The translations under genes were made by a program, and so were the position numbers. This document shows positions 45,379 to 54,392 of a stretch of DNA of 64,000 nucleotides, in pieces. The notes under the pieces were generated by a model that was not told where the DNA came from, made no database searches, and was given only the letters and a program-made list of their open reading frames with translations. Source of the stretch: Halothermothrix sp. (GTDB lineage Bacteria; Bacillota; Halanaerobiia; DY22613). Location of the stretch: assembly GCA_016841825.1 (NCBI GenBank), contig JAENYK010000002.1, positions 186,001-250,000 on the forward strand, in the 5' to 3' direction. The first letter of the stretch is position 1, and every line of letters begins with the position of its first letter.

Positions 45379-45433
45379 GGGGATAGGCATTCTTTTCATC
45401 TGCCAATCTCATTATCCTGTTTTGAGTTACCTG

Positions 45434-46717
45434 TTATTCAGGTTGTTTTCCCTGTTGTTTATTACCACCTGGAATTAATTTTTGTTCTTTTAGGAAGATA
45501 AAGACTAATCCGATAACTACTGCTGCTACCCCTGTTCCAGACCAGAACATAACTTTTTCATTTATCCCAAAGAGCAGACTAAAGATAGGTGGCCCAACAG
45601 CTACCCCCAGAAAGCGAACACTACCATAAAGACTGGTTACTCCCCCCCGTTGTTGACTGGTTGTACTACTGGTTACTAATGTATTGACAGAAGGTAGAAC
45701 AAGACCACTGCCTAAACCCATTAAAGTCAGGATCGAGATATAAATATAGGGATTGTCAAAGAAAGGCAGGAAAATCAGGGATAAACCGACAATTGATAAC
45801 CCGATAATGATAGCGATTTTGAAATACTTACCCTTCTGTTTCAAAATTTTACCTGTAATAAATGCAAAAGATGACATAAAGAGAATAGGTATAGCGATAA
45901 CCAGACCTTTGATTAATCCTTGCAGATTATAATCCTTTTCTAATACATCGGAGATATGGGCTAATACTCCAAAAAGGATGAAGAGTACGGTCATTCCGGC
46001 CAGAAGGCTGACAAGCAGTGAAGGGCCTTTTTGTTGAAAGATTTGCAGAATTTTTTTAAAATATGCACCGACCTGATCTTTTTGCTTCTCCTGTGTAGGC
46101 TCTTTGGTAAAGAAAAGAATTGCCAGGGATATGGGTACAGCCAAAATAGAATAAGAGAAGAAAAGTGCCCACCAGGAGATGAGGGCTACTAAAGAACCTA
46201 ATACTGGGCTTAATACTTTACCCATTCCATTAGCTGCTTCGATTACTCCCATGGCTTCACTTCGCGCGTTAGATTTATATAGATCACCAACCATCGCCAT
46301 AACTATTGGTGCTGTACCTGCAGCCCCAATTCCCTGCACTACTCTACCTACCATAATAATCAGGTATGATTTACCCAGCAGAGTTGCTCCTAAACCTGAA
46401 ATTAATCCACCTATGCCATAAAGAATTACAGAAGGAATAATAACAATCTTTCGACCATATTTGTCAGATAAAAATCCCAGAATAGGTATAGATAGACCGG
46501 CTGCTGCAGAAAAGAGGGTGATAAATAACCCAACCTGAAATTGATTGATATTTAACGCTGTTTTGATTTTTGGGAACTCGGGAATTAGCATGGAATTTCC
46601 CAATACCATTAACAAGGGAACCGTGCTCAAGGCAGCTAAAGCTAGTTTTGAGGTCTTTTGAGTGCCGGTCGTTGAATCGGTAGTATCTTGTTGTTGGGTA
46701 CTCTGATCTTTTATCAT
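45434..46717 (-). CDS. MFS drug-efflux-type transporter
   Basis: 427 residues, 12 predicted helices. After a polar N-terminal tail the MFS motif A appears as GFLSDKYGRK, with the motif-C-like GMGKVLSPVLGSLVALISW in helix 5, typical of drug:proton antiporters. Closest in look to the EmrB/Bmr-like antiporter group. It is transcribed opposite to its neighbours with its own region. The substrate is unknown. Confidence 0.88.
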   Translation of the reverse strand: MIKDQSTQQQDTTDSTTGTQKTSKLALAALSTVPLLMVLGNSMLIPEFPKIKTALNINQFQVGLFITLFSAAAGLSIPILGFLSDKYGRKIVIIPSVILYGIGGLISGLGATLLGKSYLIIMVGRVVQGIGAAGTAPIVMAMVGDLYKSNARSEAMGVIEAANGMGKVLSPVLGSLVALISWWALFFSYSILAVPISLAILFFTKEPTQEKQKDQVGAYFKKILQIFQQKGPSLLVSLLAGMTVLFILFGVLAHISDVLEKDYNLQGLIKGLVIAIPILFMSSFAFITGKILKQKGKYFKIAIIIGLSIVGLSLIFLPFFDNPYIYISILTLMGLGSGLVLPSVNTLVTSSTTSQQRGGVTSLYGSVRFLGVAVGPPIFSLLFGINEKVMFWSGTGVAAVVIGLVFIFLKEQKLIPGGNKQQGKQPE

Positions 46718-46906
46718 CGTCTACAAATCCCTCCATTTATTATATTCCAGATTCATTAAAAGCTAGTATTCCCTAAAATCTAAAAAATGTTGATGAAATA
46801 TAATAATATTATTCGATTCTCAACTACAAATTTAGTCACAATTTAGACTGTGTAAACATAATCTGTGGATGAATGGTTTTAAGACATTTTTAAGGAGGTG
46901 GCGTTG

Positions 46907-47020
46907 TTGAAACTACTGTTTGAAAGAATTGGTGTGAGCACAGACTGGAAAGCAGTATTTATTGCAGTAATTCTCCTGGGTTTAATTAAGCTAGGAGTGA
47001 TTACCTCGATACCATGGTAA
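46907..47020 (+). CDS. 37-residue hydrophobic companion of the YeiH-type exporter
   Basis: TTG start (46904 or 46907) with AAGGAGGTGG upstream. The product starts MKLLFERIGVSTDWKA, has one helix (VFIAVILLGLIKLGVI) and ends TSIPW. It lies 90 bases before the YeiH-type gene and is probably in one operon. It could be a small subunit; the family is not recognised. Confidence 0.6.
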   Translation: MKLLFERIGVSTDWKAVFIAVILLGLIKLGVITSIPW

Positions 47021-47110
47021 AGCATGTATCAATGGAACTAATGGGGTAAAGCTGCTTCTGGGCGATGTGACAAGCCATACATGGTAAAAAGAGATGAGAG
47101 GAGTGGTATC

Positions 47111-48154
47111 ATGCAAGCTTCTTCGACCGAAGTCTTGACCAATGAAAAAAGATTATTTAAAAAATTTTATGAAATGATTCCAGGGATAATACTGTTATTT
47201 GTTGTAGGTTATGCAGCAAAATATATTGCTAACTTTGTACCACATGTTGATTACATATTGATTGCTATTGCTTTGGGGATGGTGATTTCTAATACGGTTG
47301 GTGTGCCGAAAGTTTTTATTCCAGGAGTGAATACATATGAACTGTGGTTAAAGATTGGGATTGTTTTTCTGGGAGCCAAACTGGCGTTGGGGAGCCTTTT
47401 TGGTTTAGGAGCTGTTGGTCTTGGTCTGGTGGTTATTGAGATTATTGTGTCGATTGGGACAGTAACCTGGTTAGCAAAAAAATTTGGTTTACCTGAGAAA
47501 ACTGGTTCATTGCTGGCGATAGGAGTAGGGATATGTGGTGTTTCAGCTATTATTGGAGCAGCAGGGGCTATCGATGCTAAAGAGAGAGATTCGTCTCTGG
47601 CAATAGCTACAATTCTAATATTTGGTGCAGCAATGATATTTATCTTTCCATACATGGGCCATCTTTTGGGTTTAACTGACCAGGCATTTGGATTCTGGGC
47701 AGGTTTAGCGGTAGACAATACAGCGGAAGCGGTGGCTACGGGTTTTGTTTTTTCTGAGACCGCTGGGCAGATTGCTACTTTAACAAAATTATGTCGTAAT
47801 GCTTTGATGGGTTTTGTAATCTTATTATTTGCTGTTCATTATGCAAAAAAAGGCCTGGCAGCAGATGTGCAGCATAAAGGGAAATTTATATGGAAAAAGT
47901 TCCCTAAATTTTTATTGGGATTTTTACTTTTATCCATATTGATTACTATAGGTTTTTTTAGTGATGGAGAGATAACTGCAATTAATAATCTGGCAAAATG
48001 GGCATTTATGCTTACTTTTGCCGGTGTAGGTTTCAGAACCCAGTTTTCAGAGATGAGAAAAGCAGGTTTTAAAGCATTTTTTGTAGGGTTGGGTGCGGAA
48101 CTTGTTGTTTGCGTAGTAACATTACTCCTGGTGGTCACTGTTTACATGTTATAA
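47111..48154 (+). CDS. YeiH-family (UPF0324) putative sulfate/anion exporter
   Basis: 347 residues from ATG 47111 (GAGAGGAG upstream). About 10 helices, with the family motifs LKIGIVFLGAKLALG, GVGICGVSAIIGAAGAI, DNTAEAVATGFVFS and FAGVGFRTQFSEMRKAG. UPF0324 proteins export sulfate- or sulfonate-like anions in a few studied cases. Its nearness to comAB, which would make a sulfonate, is suggestive but unproven. Confidence 0.9.
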   Translation: MQASSTEVLTNEKRLFKKFYEMIPGIILLFVVGYAAKYIANFVPHVDYILIAIALGMVISNTVGVPKVFIPGVNTYELWLKIGIVFLGAKLALGSLFGLGAVGLGLVVIEIIVSIGTVTWLAKKFGLPEKTGSLLAIGVGICGVSAIIGAAGAIDAKERDSSLAIATILIFGAAMIFIFPYMGHLLGLTDQAFGFWAGLAVDNTAEAVATGFVFSETAGQIATLTKLCRNALMGFVILLFAVHYAKKGLAADVQHKGKFIWKKFPKFLLGFLLLSILITIGFFSDGEITAINNLAKWAFMLTFAGVGFRTQFSEMRKAGFKAFFVGLGAELVVCVVTLLLVVTVYML

Positions 48155-48244
48155 TAATACAATTGCTAAAGATATTATATCTGAGATATTTGAGAGTAAT
48201 TTTATTTTTGTTAAAATTTTTCGGAAAATGTGAAGGAGAAAATA

Positions 48245-48344
48245 GACGATGTCTGGAAAGATTATAGATACATTATTTTATCGAAAATAAAAAATCCTAA
48301 ATAGATTATTTGTAATAATTCGCTATATAATTCCAGACATCGAC
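48245..48344. repeat. 100-bp imperfect inverted-repeat element
   Basis: GACGATGTCTGGAA (48245-48258) and TTCCAGACATCGAC (48331-48344) are inverted repeats (13 of 14 match). The interior is AT-rich and partly self-complementary. It may be a MITE or a long hairpin. No second copy is seen in the window. Confidence 0.5.
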
Positions 48345-48520
48345 ATTTATTTAATGTATTCAACGGAAAATTCACTTGTTTGTTCTTATGTTATATGGGA
48401 TAATCTGTTTATGATTAAGATTTAAACTAAATATCTGGAAGTAATTATTGGTTAGAGAGGTAAAAGATGCTTGCCTATAAGGGATTTTATGGAAATTATG
48501 ATTAATTTAACATAAAATTA

Positions 48521-48549
48521 TTGATTATAAGGTGAAAGAGTACTATAAT
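48521..48549 (+). promoter_or_regulatory. Promoter of TPR gene
   Basis: TTGATT (48521-48526), 17-base spacer, TATAAT (48544-48549). Confidence 0.65.
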
Positions 48550-48592
48550 AGAGTTAAGGATAGACAACAAATTTATCTAGAGGTGTCTAAAG

Positions 48593-49555
48593 ATGTTGAA
48601 ACAGTTTAAAGCAGAGGTGCAAAAAATATTACAGAATGCGCAAGAAAATCCAAAAATTAAGCAATTACATAATGATCAGGTGCAGATTTTATTTGAATCT
48701 ATTATGGATGCCCAAACTATCGAGGACATAGCTATTCAGGTTAATTTAAGACAAGTGAACGAATTTTTTGATCAATATAGGTATAGTGAAGCTCTGGTAT
48801 TGATTGAAGTTCTATTAGAAAATCGGGACTTACTGTCAGATCAAGAATTATTGGAAGTGTTAGATAAAAAGGGAGTGGCTTTAATATATACCGGGAAATA
48901 TGAACAGGCAGAGAGGATATTTAAATATTTAATTGAATCTGATATACGAACCTATAAGTGTAAAGGACTAGCCAATCTGGGAATCACTTATCATCATTTG
49001 ACCAAATATACCAATAAGAAGTTATTAAACGACGCTTTTCAACTTTTTTTAGAAGCTCAAAAGATTGTTGATTTGGACAATCGTAAAGACCAATTTAAGA
49101 TATTATATAATTTGGCCATTATATTTTATGAGAAGGGTAGATTTGAAGAAGCTTTTAAAAATTTAGAGGATAGTTTGAATTTTGCTGATACTTCAAAACA
49201 CAAAGCGATGGTTTATAATGAGATGGCCAGAATATATATCATTGAATCCAGGTTGGATTTGGCTAAAGATTACTTAGATATGTCTGAGAGGATTTTGATT
49301 AAACGACCGAATTATCATGAACTGGCATTAGCGTGGAATTTGCATATCCGCGGTCTCTGGTTGAAGAAAAAAGGTGAATATACTAATGCGATAAATTGTT
49401 TTGAATTGGCGATGAATACTTTTGTTGAACGGGAACTTTTTTCTGAAGCCGCAGAGGTAAGTTATGAGTTATATGTTTTGAATAAGTTTTTAGAGACGGA
49501 AGATGCTGATGAGTTTTTGGCGGATTATCAATATTATAGTCGTTTTTTTAATTAA
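48593..49555 (+). CDS. TPR-repeat protein
   Basis: 320 residues, almost entirely helical, with tetratricopeptide-type repeats: YSEALVLIEVLLENRD, GKYEQAERIFKYL, GRFEEAFKNLEDSL, SRLDLAKDYLDMSERI and GEYTNAINCFELAM. It lacks the N-terminal HTH of PlcR/Rgg regulators and resembles the TPR part of Rap-like proteins. It is probably a protein-interaction or signalling protein with an unknown partner. It has its own promoter and is followed by a terminator. Confidence 0.8.
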   Translation: MLKQFKAEVQKILQNAQENPKIKQLHNDQVQILFESIMDAQTIEDIAIQVNLRQVNEFFDQYRYSEALVLIEVLLENRDLLSDQELLEVLDKKGVALIYTGKYEQAERIFKYLIESDIRTYKCKGLANLGITYHHLTKYTNKKLLNDAFQLFLEAQKIVDLDNRKDQFKILYNLAIIFYEKGRFEEAFKNLEDSLNFADTSKHKAMVYNEMARIYIIESRLDLAKDYLDMSERILIKRPNYHELALAWNLHIRGLWLKKKGEYTNAINCFELAMNTFVERELFSEAAEVSYELYVLNKFLETEDADEFLADYQYYSRFFN

Positions 49556-49616
49556 AGTGATTTGATGTTTATATTAAATAAAGTAAAAGGTGTGGGGCTA
49601 TTTTTATCGTTGATTG

Positions 49617-49716
49617 TTGAAATTTAGTGTATATGCATTATACTATTCATAGAAGAGACTCATTTTCTGATGATTTTTATACGGTACTTAATCTTATCAG
49701 AAATTGAGGTCTTTTT
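49617..49716 (+). promoter_or_regulatory. Promoter running straight into an intrinsic terminator
   Basis: TTGAAA (49617-49622), 16 bases, TATACT (49639-49644). A predicted start near 49651 is followed at once by a hairpin, 49654-49716: TTTCTGAT/ATCAGAAA plus flanking pairs, then TTTTT. It could attenuate the genes at 49746-53699, make a 65-nt RNA, or simply end the TPR gene. Confidence 0.5.
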
Positions 49717-49745
49717 CTATATAGACTTACTATTCCACTTAATAG

Positions 49746-49883
49746 GTGAAAGGACAGATTAAGGCACAAATCCAGACAAATGAACTAACTCGCAGGGGTT
49801 ATCTTTATTTTTTTATGGTGGGAATTTTTAACATGAATGGATTGCCTTTGCTCAATTTACCGATCTCGATGATTAAGGCTTGA
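49746..49883 (+). CDS. Possible 45-residue small protein truncated from its operon by an IS
   Basis: GTG 49746 to TGA 49883. The product starts MKGQIKAQIQTNELTRRGY and continues with a hydrophobic stretch (LYFFMVGIFNMNGLPLLN) ending SMIKA. There is no good SD, so confidence is low. The composition looks protein-like. The IS begins 8 bases after the stop. Confidence 0.3.
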   Translation: MKGQIKAQIQTNELTRRGYLYFFMVGIFNMNGLPLLNLPISMIKA

Positions 49884-49890
49884 TTAAATA

Positions 49891-51541
49891 GGGGTTGCTG
49901 AAAAAGTCAAAAACCTTTGATAACACTAGATTTCTAAGGCATAAAATGATATAATAGTGCATGGGAAATGCATATTACACTAAAAAATCCGTGCACTTAG
50001 GAGTGTGATTTTATGTACCGTAAGCCTGGTCGTCAACTATCACTTTTAGATGATTTTTACCTTCCGTTTAGTGGTAAATTACGTGCTGATAATCGCTGGG
50101 TTGAACTCTCTCAGATTATCCCCTGGAAAGAGATTGAAAAAAAGTATTCAGCTTTATTTGCAGATGGTCTTGGTGCACCTGCCAAACCAGTACGGATGGC
50201 TTTAGGAGCACTTGTTATCAAGGAAAAGTGTGGTTATTCAGATCGGGAAAAGGGTCGAACAGATTATGGAAAATCCATATCTTCAATACTTCGTTGGATT
50301 AAAAGAATTTCAAGATGATGCTCCTTTCGATCCCTCATTAATGGTGCATTTCCGTAAACGGTTAGGGCTTGAGATCATGCAAGAAATCAATGAACTTATT
50401 TGCATCGGGAAGCAAGAAACTGATCTGCTGAGAATGATTCAAACGACAACAACCATGATGACAGTAACCATCGTTCAGGTCAAGGTGGATTAACCGACCA
50501 AAAAGAGAGTCAAAATCAAAGCAACAGCCAATCTAAACCCCTGAATGGTAAATTGCTCTTAGATGCCACATGTGTTCCTTCGGATATTCGCTATTCTACT
50601 GACTTATCTTTGCTCAATGAAGCACGTGAGAAACTGGAAGCAATAATTGATACTCTTCATCAACCCTTACGTGGAGAGATTCGTAAGCCTGGAACATATC
50701 GTAGAAAAGCACATAGGAATTATCTGGCGATAGCCAAATGCCGTAAAAACAGTAATAAAAAGCTTCGTAAAGCTGTTGGACAGCAACTACGTTTTGTAGC
50801 ACGAGATTTACGAATCATTGATACATACCTAATCAGAAGTGACTCTGGGAAAATCTCAGCAAAGCAGTATAAAGAATTGGAGGTTATCAGAGAACTGTAT
50901 CAGCAGCAAAAAACTATGTTTGATCGTAAAGAACATAGAATTGAAGATAGGATTGTTAGTATCAGTCAACCCTACGTTCGGCTTATTGTCCGAGGTAAGG
51001 CTAAAGCCGAAATGGAATTTGGTGCCAAAGTATCAATCAGTCTTGTTAATATGGATATTCCTTCATTGAGCAGTTAAGTTGGAATAACTTTAACGAAGGA
51101 ACAACTCTAAAAGAAGCAGTAGAAACATATTATAGTCGATTTGGTTATTATCCTGAAGTAATCCTTGCTGACAAACTCTATCGAAACCGCGAAAATCTCC
51201 GTTACTGCAAAGAGTTAGGAATCCGTCTGAGTGGTCCTAAATTAGGGCGACCTTCAAAGCAGGATGAATCTGCCCATAAACGCCAGGAATATGAAGATGC
51301 CAGGGAACGGAATGCAGTTGAAGGAAAGTTTGGCGAAGGAAAACGCTGCTATGGGTTAGATAGAATAATGACAAGATTAAAAGAGACCAGTGAGACAGTG
51401 ATCGCACTTCAGTTTCTGGTTATGAATCTGGAGCGTAAGCTCAGGGCTCTTTTTTATCTTTTTTTCAAGGAACATTCAACCAAACTTAATATAATGATTT
51501 TGGGTTATAATTTTTGATAATGGGGCTTTTTCAGTAGCCCC
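49891..51541 (+). mobile_element. Degenerate IS element, IS1182/IS5-like
   Basis: 1651 bp bounded by matching terminal repeats: GGGGTTGCTGAAAAAGTC (left, 49891-49908) and GGGGCTACTGAAAAAGCC (right, reversed, 51524-51541), 15 of 18 identical. It is flanked by the direct repeat TAAATA (49885-49890 and 51542-51547). The transposase is broken by at least three frameshifts. Confidence 0.85.
50013..51517 (+). pseudogene. IS1182-like transposase, three frameshifts
   Basis: Fragments in order: YRKPGRQLSLLDDFYLPF with PWKEIEKKYSALF; NPYLQYFVGLKEF and PFDPSLMVHFRKRLG; KLLLDATCVPSDIRYSTDLS through RIVSISQPYVRLIVRGK; and a last part with YPEVILADKLYRNRENL, GIRLSGPKLGRP and RNAVEGKFGEGKR. Breaks lie near 50250, 50425 and 51040-51050. 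Together they make a nearly complete DDE transposase of the IS1182 type. It is non-functional as sequenced. Confidence 0.88.
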
Positions 51542-51573
51542 TAAATAAAATAATATAATAATTATCAGGGGGT

Positions 51574-52269
51574 ATGATAGTGAATATAAAGGAGACTATG
51601 GTCGAAGTGTTGACTGCAATATTACCAATAACACTGGTTATCTTACTATTACAGTTAACAGTTATTAAGGCTGAATTACAAGATTTTTTCAGTTTCTTAG
51701 TTGGAGTAATTTTGACGGTTCTTGGGTTCACCCTTTTTTTAATCGGAGTGAAATCCAGTCTGTTATCAATGGGGGAGATGCTGGGTGTTTCTTTATTTAA
51801 GAGTGGAAAAATCTGGTTTGTATTGGGATTAGGAGTAGCAGTAGGCTTTTCTGTTACTTTAGCAGAACCAGGAGTCCAAATATTAGCTAATCAGATAGAA
51901 CGAGTTTCTTCTGGCGATATATCGAAAAATCTACTGGTAATGGTAGTTTCTTTAGGTGTAGGCATTTTTCTTGCCCTATCATTAATCCGTATCGTTTTTA
52001 GAATTCCTCTGGTCTATTTAATTTTGAGTGGTTATGGACTAGTATTCATTTTGGCCATATTTACACCAGAGAATTTTTTGGCAGTCTCTTTTGATGCAGG
52101 GGGAGCTACTACAGGTCCGATAACGGTGCCTTTCATTCTATCGCTGGGTGTTGGTATGTCCTCAATTAGAGGTGGTCAGACGTTGTCAGAAGATAGCTTT
52201 GGGTTTGTTGGATTAGCGTCCATTGGTCCTATCCTAGCTGTAATGATTTTGGGGGTGATCTTTGGATGA
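51574..52269 (+). CDS. DUF1538 membrane protein, subunit 1
   Basis: 231 residues (ATG 51574; GTG 51580 is also possible after AGGGGG). About six helices. It has LQLTVIKAELQDFFSFLVG, GFTLFLIGVKSSLLSMGE, AVGFSVTLAEPGVQILANQ and SFDAGGATTGPITVPF. The AEPxVQ and DAGGxTTGP motifs recur in subunit 2, so the two are paralogues. DUF1538 is often one double-length protein; here the halves are separate genes overlapping by four bases. It lies 26 bases after an IS duplication site. A membrane transporter is likely; the substrate is unknown. Confidence 0.88.
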   Translation: MIVNIKETMVEVLTAILPITLVILLLQLTVIKAELQDFFSFLVGVILTVLGFTLFLIGVKSSLLSMGEMLGVSLFKSGKIWFVLGLGVAVGFSVTLAEPGVQILANQIERVSSGDISKNLLVMVVSLGVGIFLALSLIRIVFRIPLVYLILSGYGLVFILAIFTPENFLAVSFDAGGATTGPITVPFILSLGVGMSSIRGGQTLSEDSFGFVGLASIGPILAVMILGVIFG

Positions 52270-52979
52270 TGGCAATACTATTAGCTGGGTTTTGGGATGC
52301 AGTGCAGGATGTATTATGGGCGTTAATGCCATTGATAGTATTCTTCTTATTGTTTAACTTCATAAGCCTTAAATTACCTGCAAAAGAGTTAAGCAAGATT
52401 TTGCGAAGCCTATCTTTAGTTTTTTTCGGACTGATACTGTTCCTCCACGGTGTAAATATTGGATTTATTAGTGCGGGAGGGGCGATTGGTCAAACATTAG
52501 GTGCTTTACAGTATAACTGGCTTTTAATACCCATTGGGTTTTTGCTGGGATTTGTCGTTACTTTTGCTGAACCAGCTATCCAGATACTGAATATTGAGGT
52601 AGAGAAGGTCTCGGGAGGATATATTAAGAGTAAACTAATGCTGTATTTTATGTCTATTGGCGTAGCTTTGGCAGTCGCCTTATCAATGATAAGGATTTTA
52701 ACGGGAATATCCCTCTGGTATTTTCTTGTGCCCGGTTACTTACTTGCATTCATTCTTATTAGATTTGTTAAGCCAATATTTGTGGCAATCGCCTTTGACT
52801 CTGGTGGGGTGGTGACAGGTCCGATGATAGCAACATTTATTCTTGCGCTAACAGTTGGGAGCTCATATGCGGTAGAAGGCAGTAACCCGATTACAGATGG
52901 ATTTGGTATGATAGCTTTAGTGGCGATGGTGCCAATCCTGTCAGTTCTGATTTTGGGTGTCCTATATGGAAATAAATAG
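52266..52979 (+). CDS. DUF1538 membrane protein, subunit 2
   Basis: 237 residues, six or so helices. It repeats the motifs of subunit 1: GLILFLHGVNIGFISAG, VTFAEPAIQILN and AFDSGGVVTGPMIATFILAL. Its start overlaps the stop of subunit 1 (ATGA), indicating coupled synthesis and probably a 1:1 complex. It is followed by two P-II-like genes. Confidence 0.88.
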   Translation: MMAILLAGFWDAVQDVLWALMPLIVFFLLFNFISLKLPAKELSKILRSLSLVFFGLILFLHGVNIGFISAGGAIGQTLGALQYNWLLIPIGFLLGFVVTFAEPAIQILNIEVEKVSGGYIKSKLMLYFMSIGVALAVALSMIRILTGISLWYFLVPGYLLAFILIRFVKPIFVAIAFDSGGVVTGPMIATFILALTVGSSYAVEGSNPITDGFGMIALVAMVPILSVLILGVLYGNK

Positions 52980-52998
52980 CTTTACGGAGGGGATGATT

Positions 52999-53349
52999 AT
53001 GATTCAAGAACTTATGAAGGGCATTAAATATTATAAATTGATAACAGTTATTGTGAAAAAGGGATTAGCCACCAGAATAGTAACTGCTGCCAAAGAAGCT
53101 GGCGCCGGCGGTGGTACTATCCTTTTAGGTAAAGGAGCTGCTGAAGAACATATTTATGAAACTATATTAGGCATTAAGTATGAACCTGAAAAGGAGATAG
53201 TATTTATTGCTGTTGAAGATATCTATGTAGAAAGTGTATTAAATATTGTTACCCGGGAAGGGGAACTGAATAAATCGGATACAGGTATTGGATTTGTTGT
53301 GGATTTAAAGAAATGTATTGGGATTGCACACCTGTTAAAGAGTTTATAA
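52999..53349 (+). CDS. P-II-like (GlnB-fold) protein 1
   Basis: 116 residues from ATG 52999 (GGAGGGG 6 bases upstream). The GlnB-like fold is shown by YKLITVIVKKGLATRIVTAA, the T-loop-like GAGGGTILLGKG, PEKEIVFIAVEDIY and GIGFVVDLKKCIGIAHLL. The canonical T-loop Tyr51 and B-loop are altered, so it is not ordinary GlnB. It probably regulates the adjacent DUF1538 pair as GlnK does AmtB. Confidence 0.8.
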   Translation: MIQELMKGIKYYKLITVIVKKGLATRIVTAAKEAGAGGGTILLGKGAAEEHIYETILGIKYEPEKEIVFIAVEDIYVESVLNIVTREGELNKSDTGIGFVVDLKKCIGIAHLLKSL

Positions 53350-53372
53350 ATTATTATGGGGGAGGTATGGAA

Positions 53373-53699
53373 ATGTTGGATAATAAAGTTGATTTCGATT
53401 TGATCGTTACGATAGTTAACAAAGGTGATGCTGCAGATGTTATCCAGGCGTCTAAAAAAGCAGGTGCTGAAGGAGGAACTGTTATGAATGGAAGAGGTTC
53501 TGGAATTCGCGAAAATACCAAGATTTTTGGGATTCCTATCGAACCTGAGAAAGAGCTAGTCTTGACTCTGATTGATCGTCAGAAGACAGATCAGGCCTTA
53601 CAGGCGATCACGTCAGCATTGGATTTGAATGAACCAGGTAAAGGTATCGCTTTTGTGATCGAAGTGGAAAAAACTGTTGGCATATCTCATCTCCTATAA
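53373..53699 (+). CDS. P-II-like (GlnB-fold) protein 2
   Basis: 108 residues from ATG 53373 (GGGGAGG 7 bases upstream). A paralogue of protein 1: FDLIVTIVNKGDAADVIQAS, GAEGGTVMNGRGSG, PEKELVLTLIDRQ, GIAFVIEVEKTVGISHLL. The two may form mixed trimers. It ends the DUF1538/P-II cluster; a perfect 15-bp hairpin without a T-run follows (53725-53760). Confidence 0.8.
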   Translation: MLDNKVDFDLIVTIVNKGDAADVIQASKKAGAEGGTVMNGRGSGIRENTKIFGIPIEPEKELVLTLIDRQKTDQALQAITSALDLNEPGKGIAFVIEVEKTVGISHLL

Positions 53700-53945
53700 G
53701 CTATGAAAACGATAATCAGGTATTGGAAGAACATTTATTTGTCTGAATAAATGTTCTTCCCGTCCAGATAGAGAGATCAGCAGAAGAAAATTTTTCCAAT
53801 ATGGAAAGATTAACAAACAAAAACATTTTTCAACCTACGTTTCTTAAGTGAGATAGTGGGTTTTTTTGGTGGAATATCTCTGCCAGGAATTATTTTTTTG
53901 ATTAAGGGAACAATGAGGATATATTCTAAAAGTAGGAGGATAAGT

Positions 53946-54392
53946 ATGGCTTTTTCACCAATTGCATTATTTATTGCGTTAGTAGCAGGGATTACTATGG
54001 CTTTACAGGGCTCTCTCAATTCTTCATTAACCAAAAAAATTGGTCTCTGGGAAGCTACTTTTATTGTGCATTTGATAGCAACATTGGTTCTGATTTTGAT
54101 CGTCTTTGTCTTTAGAATGGGTAAAGGTAGTTTTCAGGATCTATTTAAAATTCCATGGTATTTGTATCTGGGAGGGCTTTTAGGAGTAATTATTACTGCA
54201 ACAGTAGTACTTAGTATTCCTAAATTGGGTGTAGCAGTGGCCACTACAGCAATTATCGTTGGTCAGGTAGGAACTGCCTGTCTTATCGATCATCTGGGGC
54301 TTTTCGGTCTTGAACAGATTCATTTCAGCTGGTTGAAAGCTATAGGGATTGTGCTATTGGCAGCAGGAGCGGGATTTATGTTGAAAGGATAG
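53946..54392 (+). CDS. DUF606 / DMT-type membrane transporter (YdcZ-like)
   Basis: 148 residues from ATG 53946 (AGGAGG upstream). Four or five helices with GITMALQGSLNSSL, WEATFIVHLIATLVL, PWYLYLGGLLGVIIT and VGQVGTACLIDHLGLFG, all conserved in DUF606 proteins. These are half-size DMT-superfamily members that usually pair with a second copy; none is adjacent here. The substrate is unknown. Confidence 0.88.
   Translation: MAFSPIALFIALVAGITMALQGSLNSSLTKKIGLWEATFIVHLIATLVLILIVFVFRMGKGSFQDLFKIPWYLYLGGLLGVIITATVVLSIPKLGVAVATTAIIVGQVGTACLIDHLGLFGLEQIHFSWLKAIGIVLLAAGAGFMLKG

Noticed and set aside
53725-53760. 15-bp perfect hairpin after the P-II genes as an intrinsic terminator
   Set aside because: There is no T-run after it; it may be an mRNA-stabilising hairpin instead, so it was not listed as a terminator.
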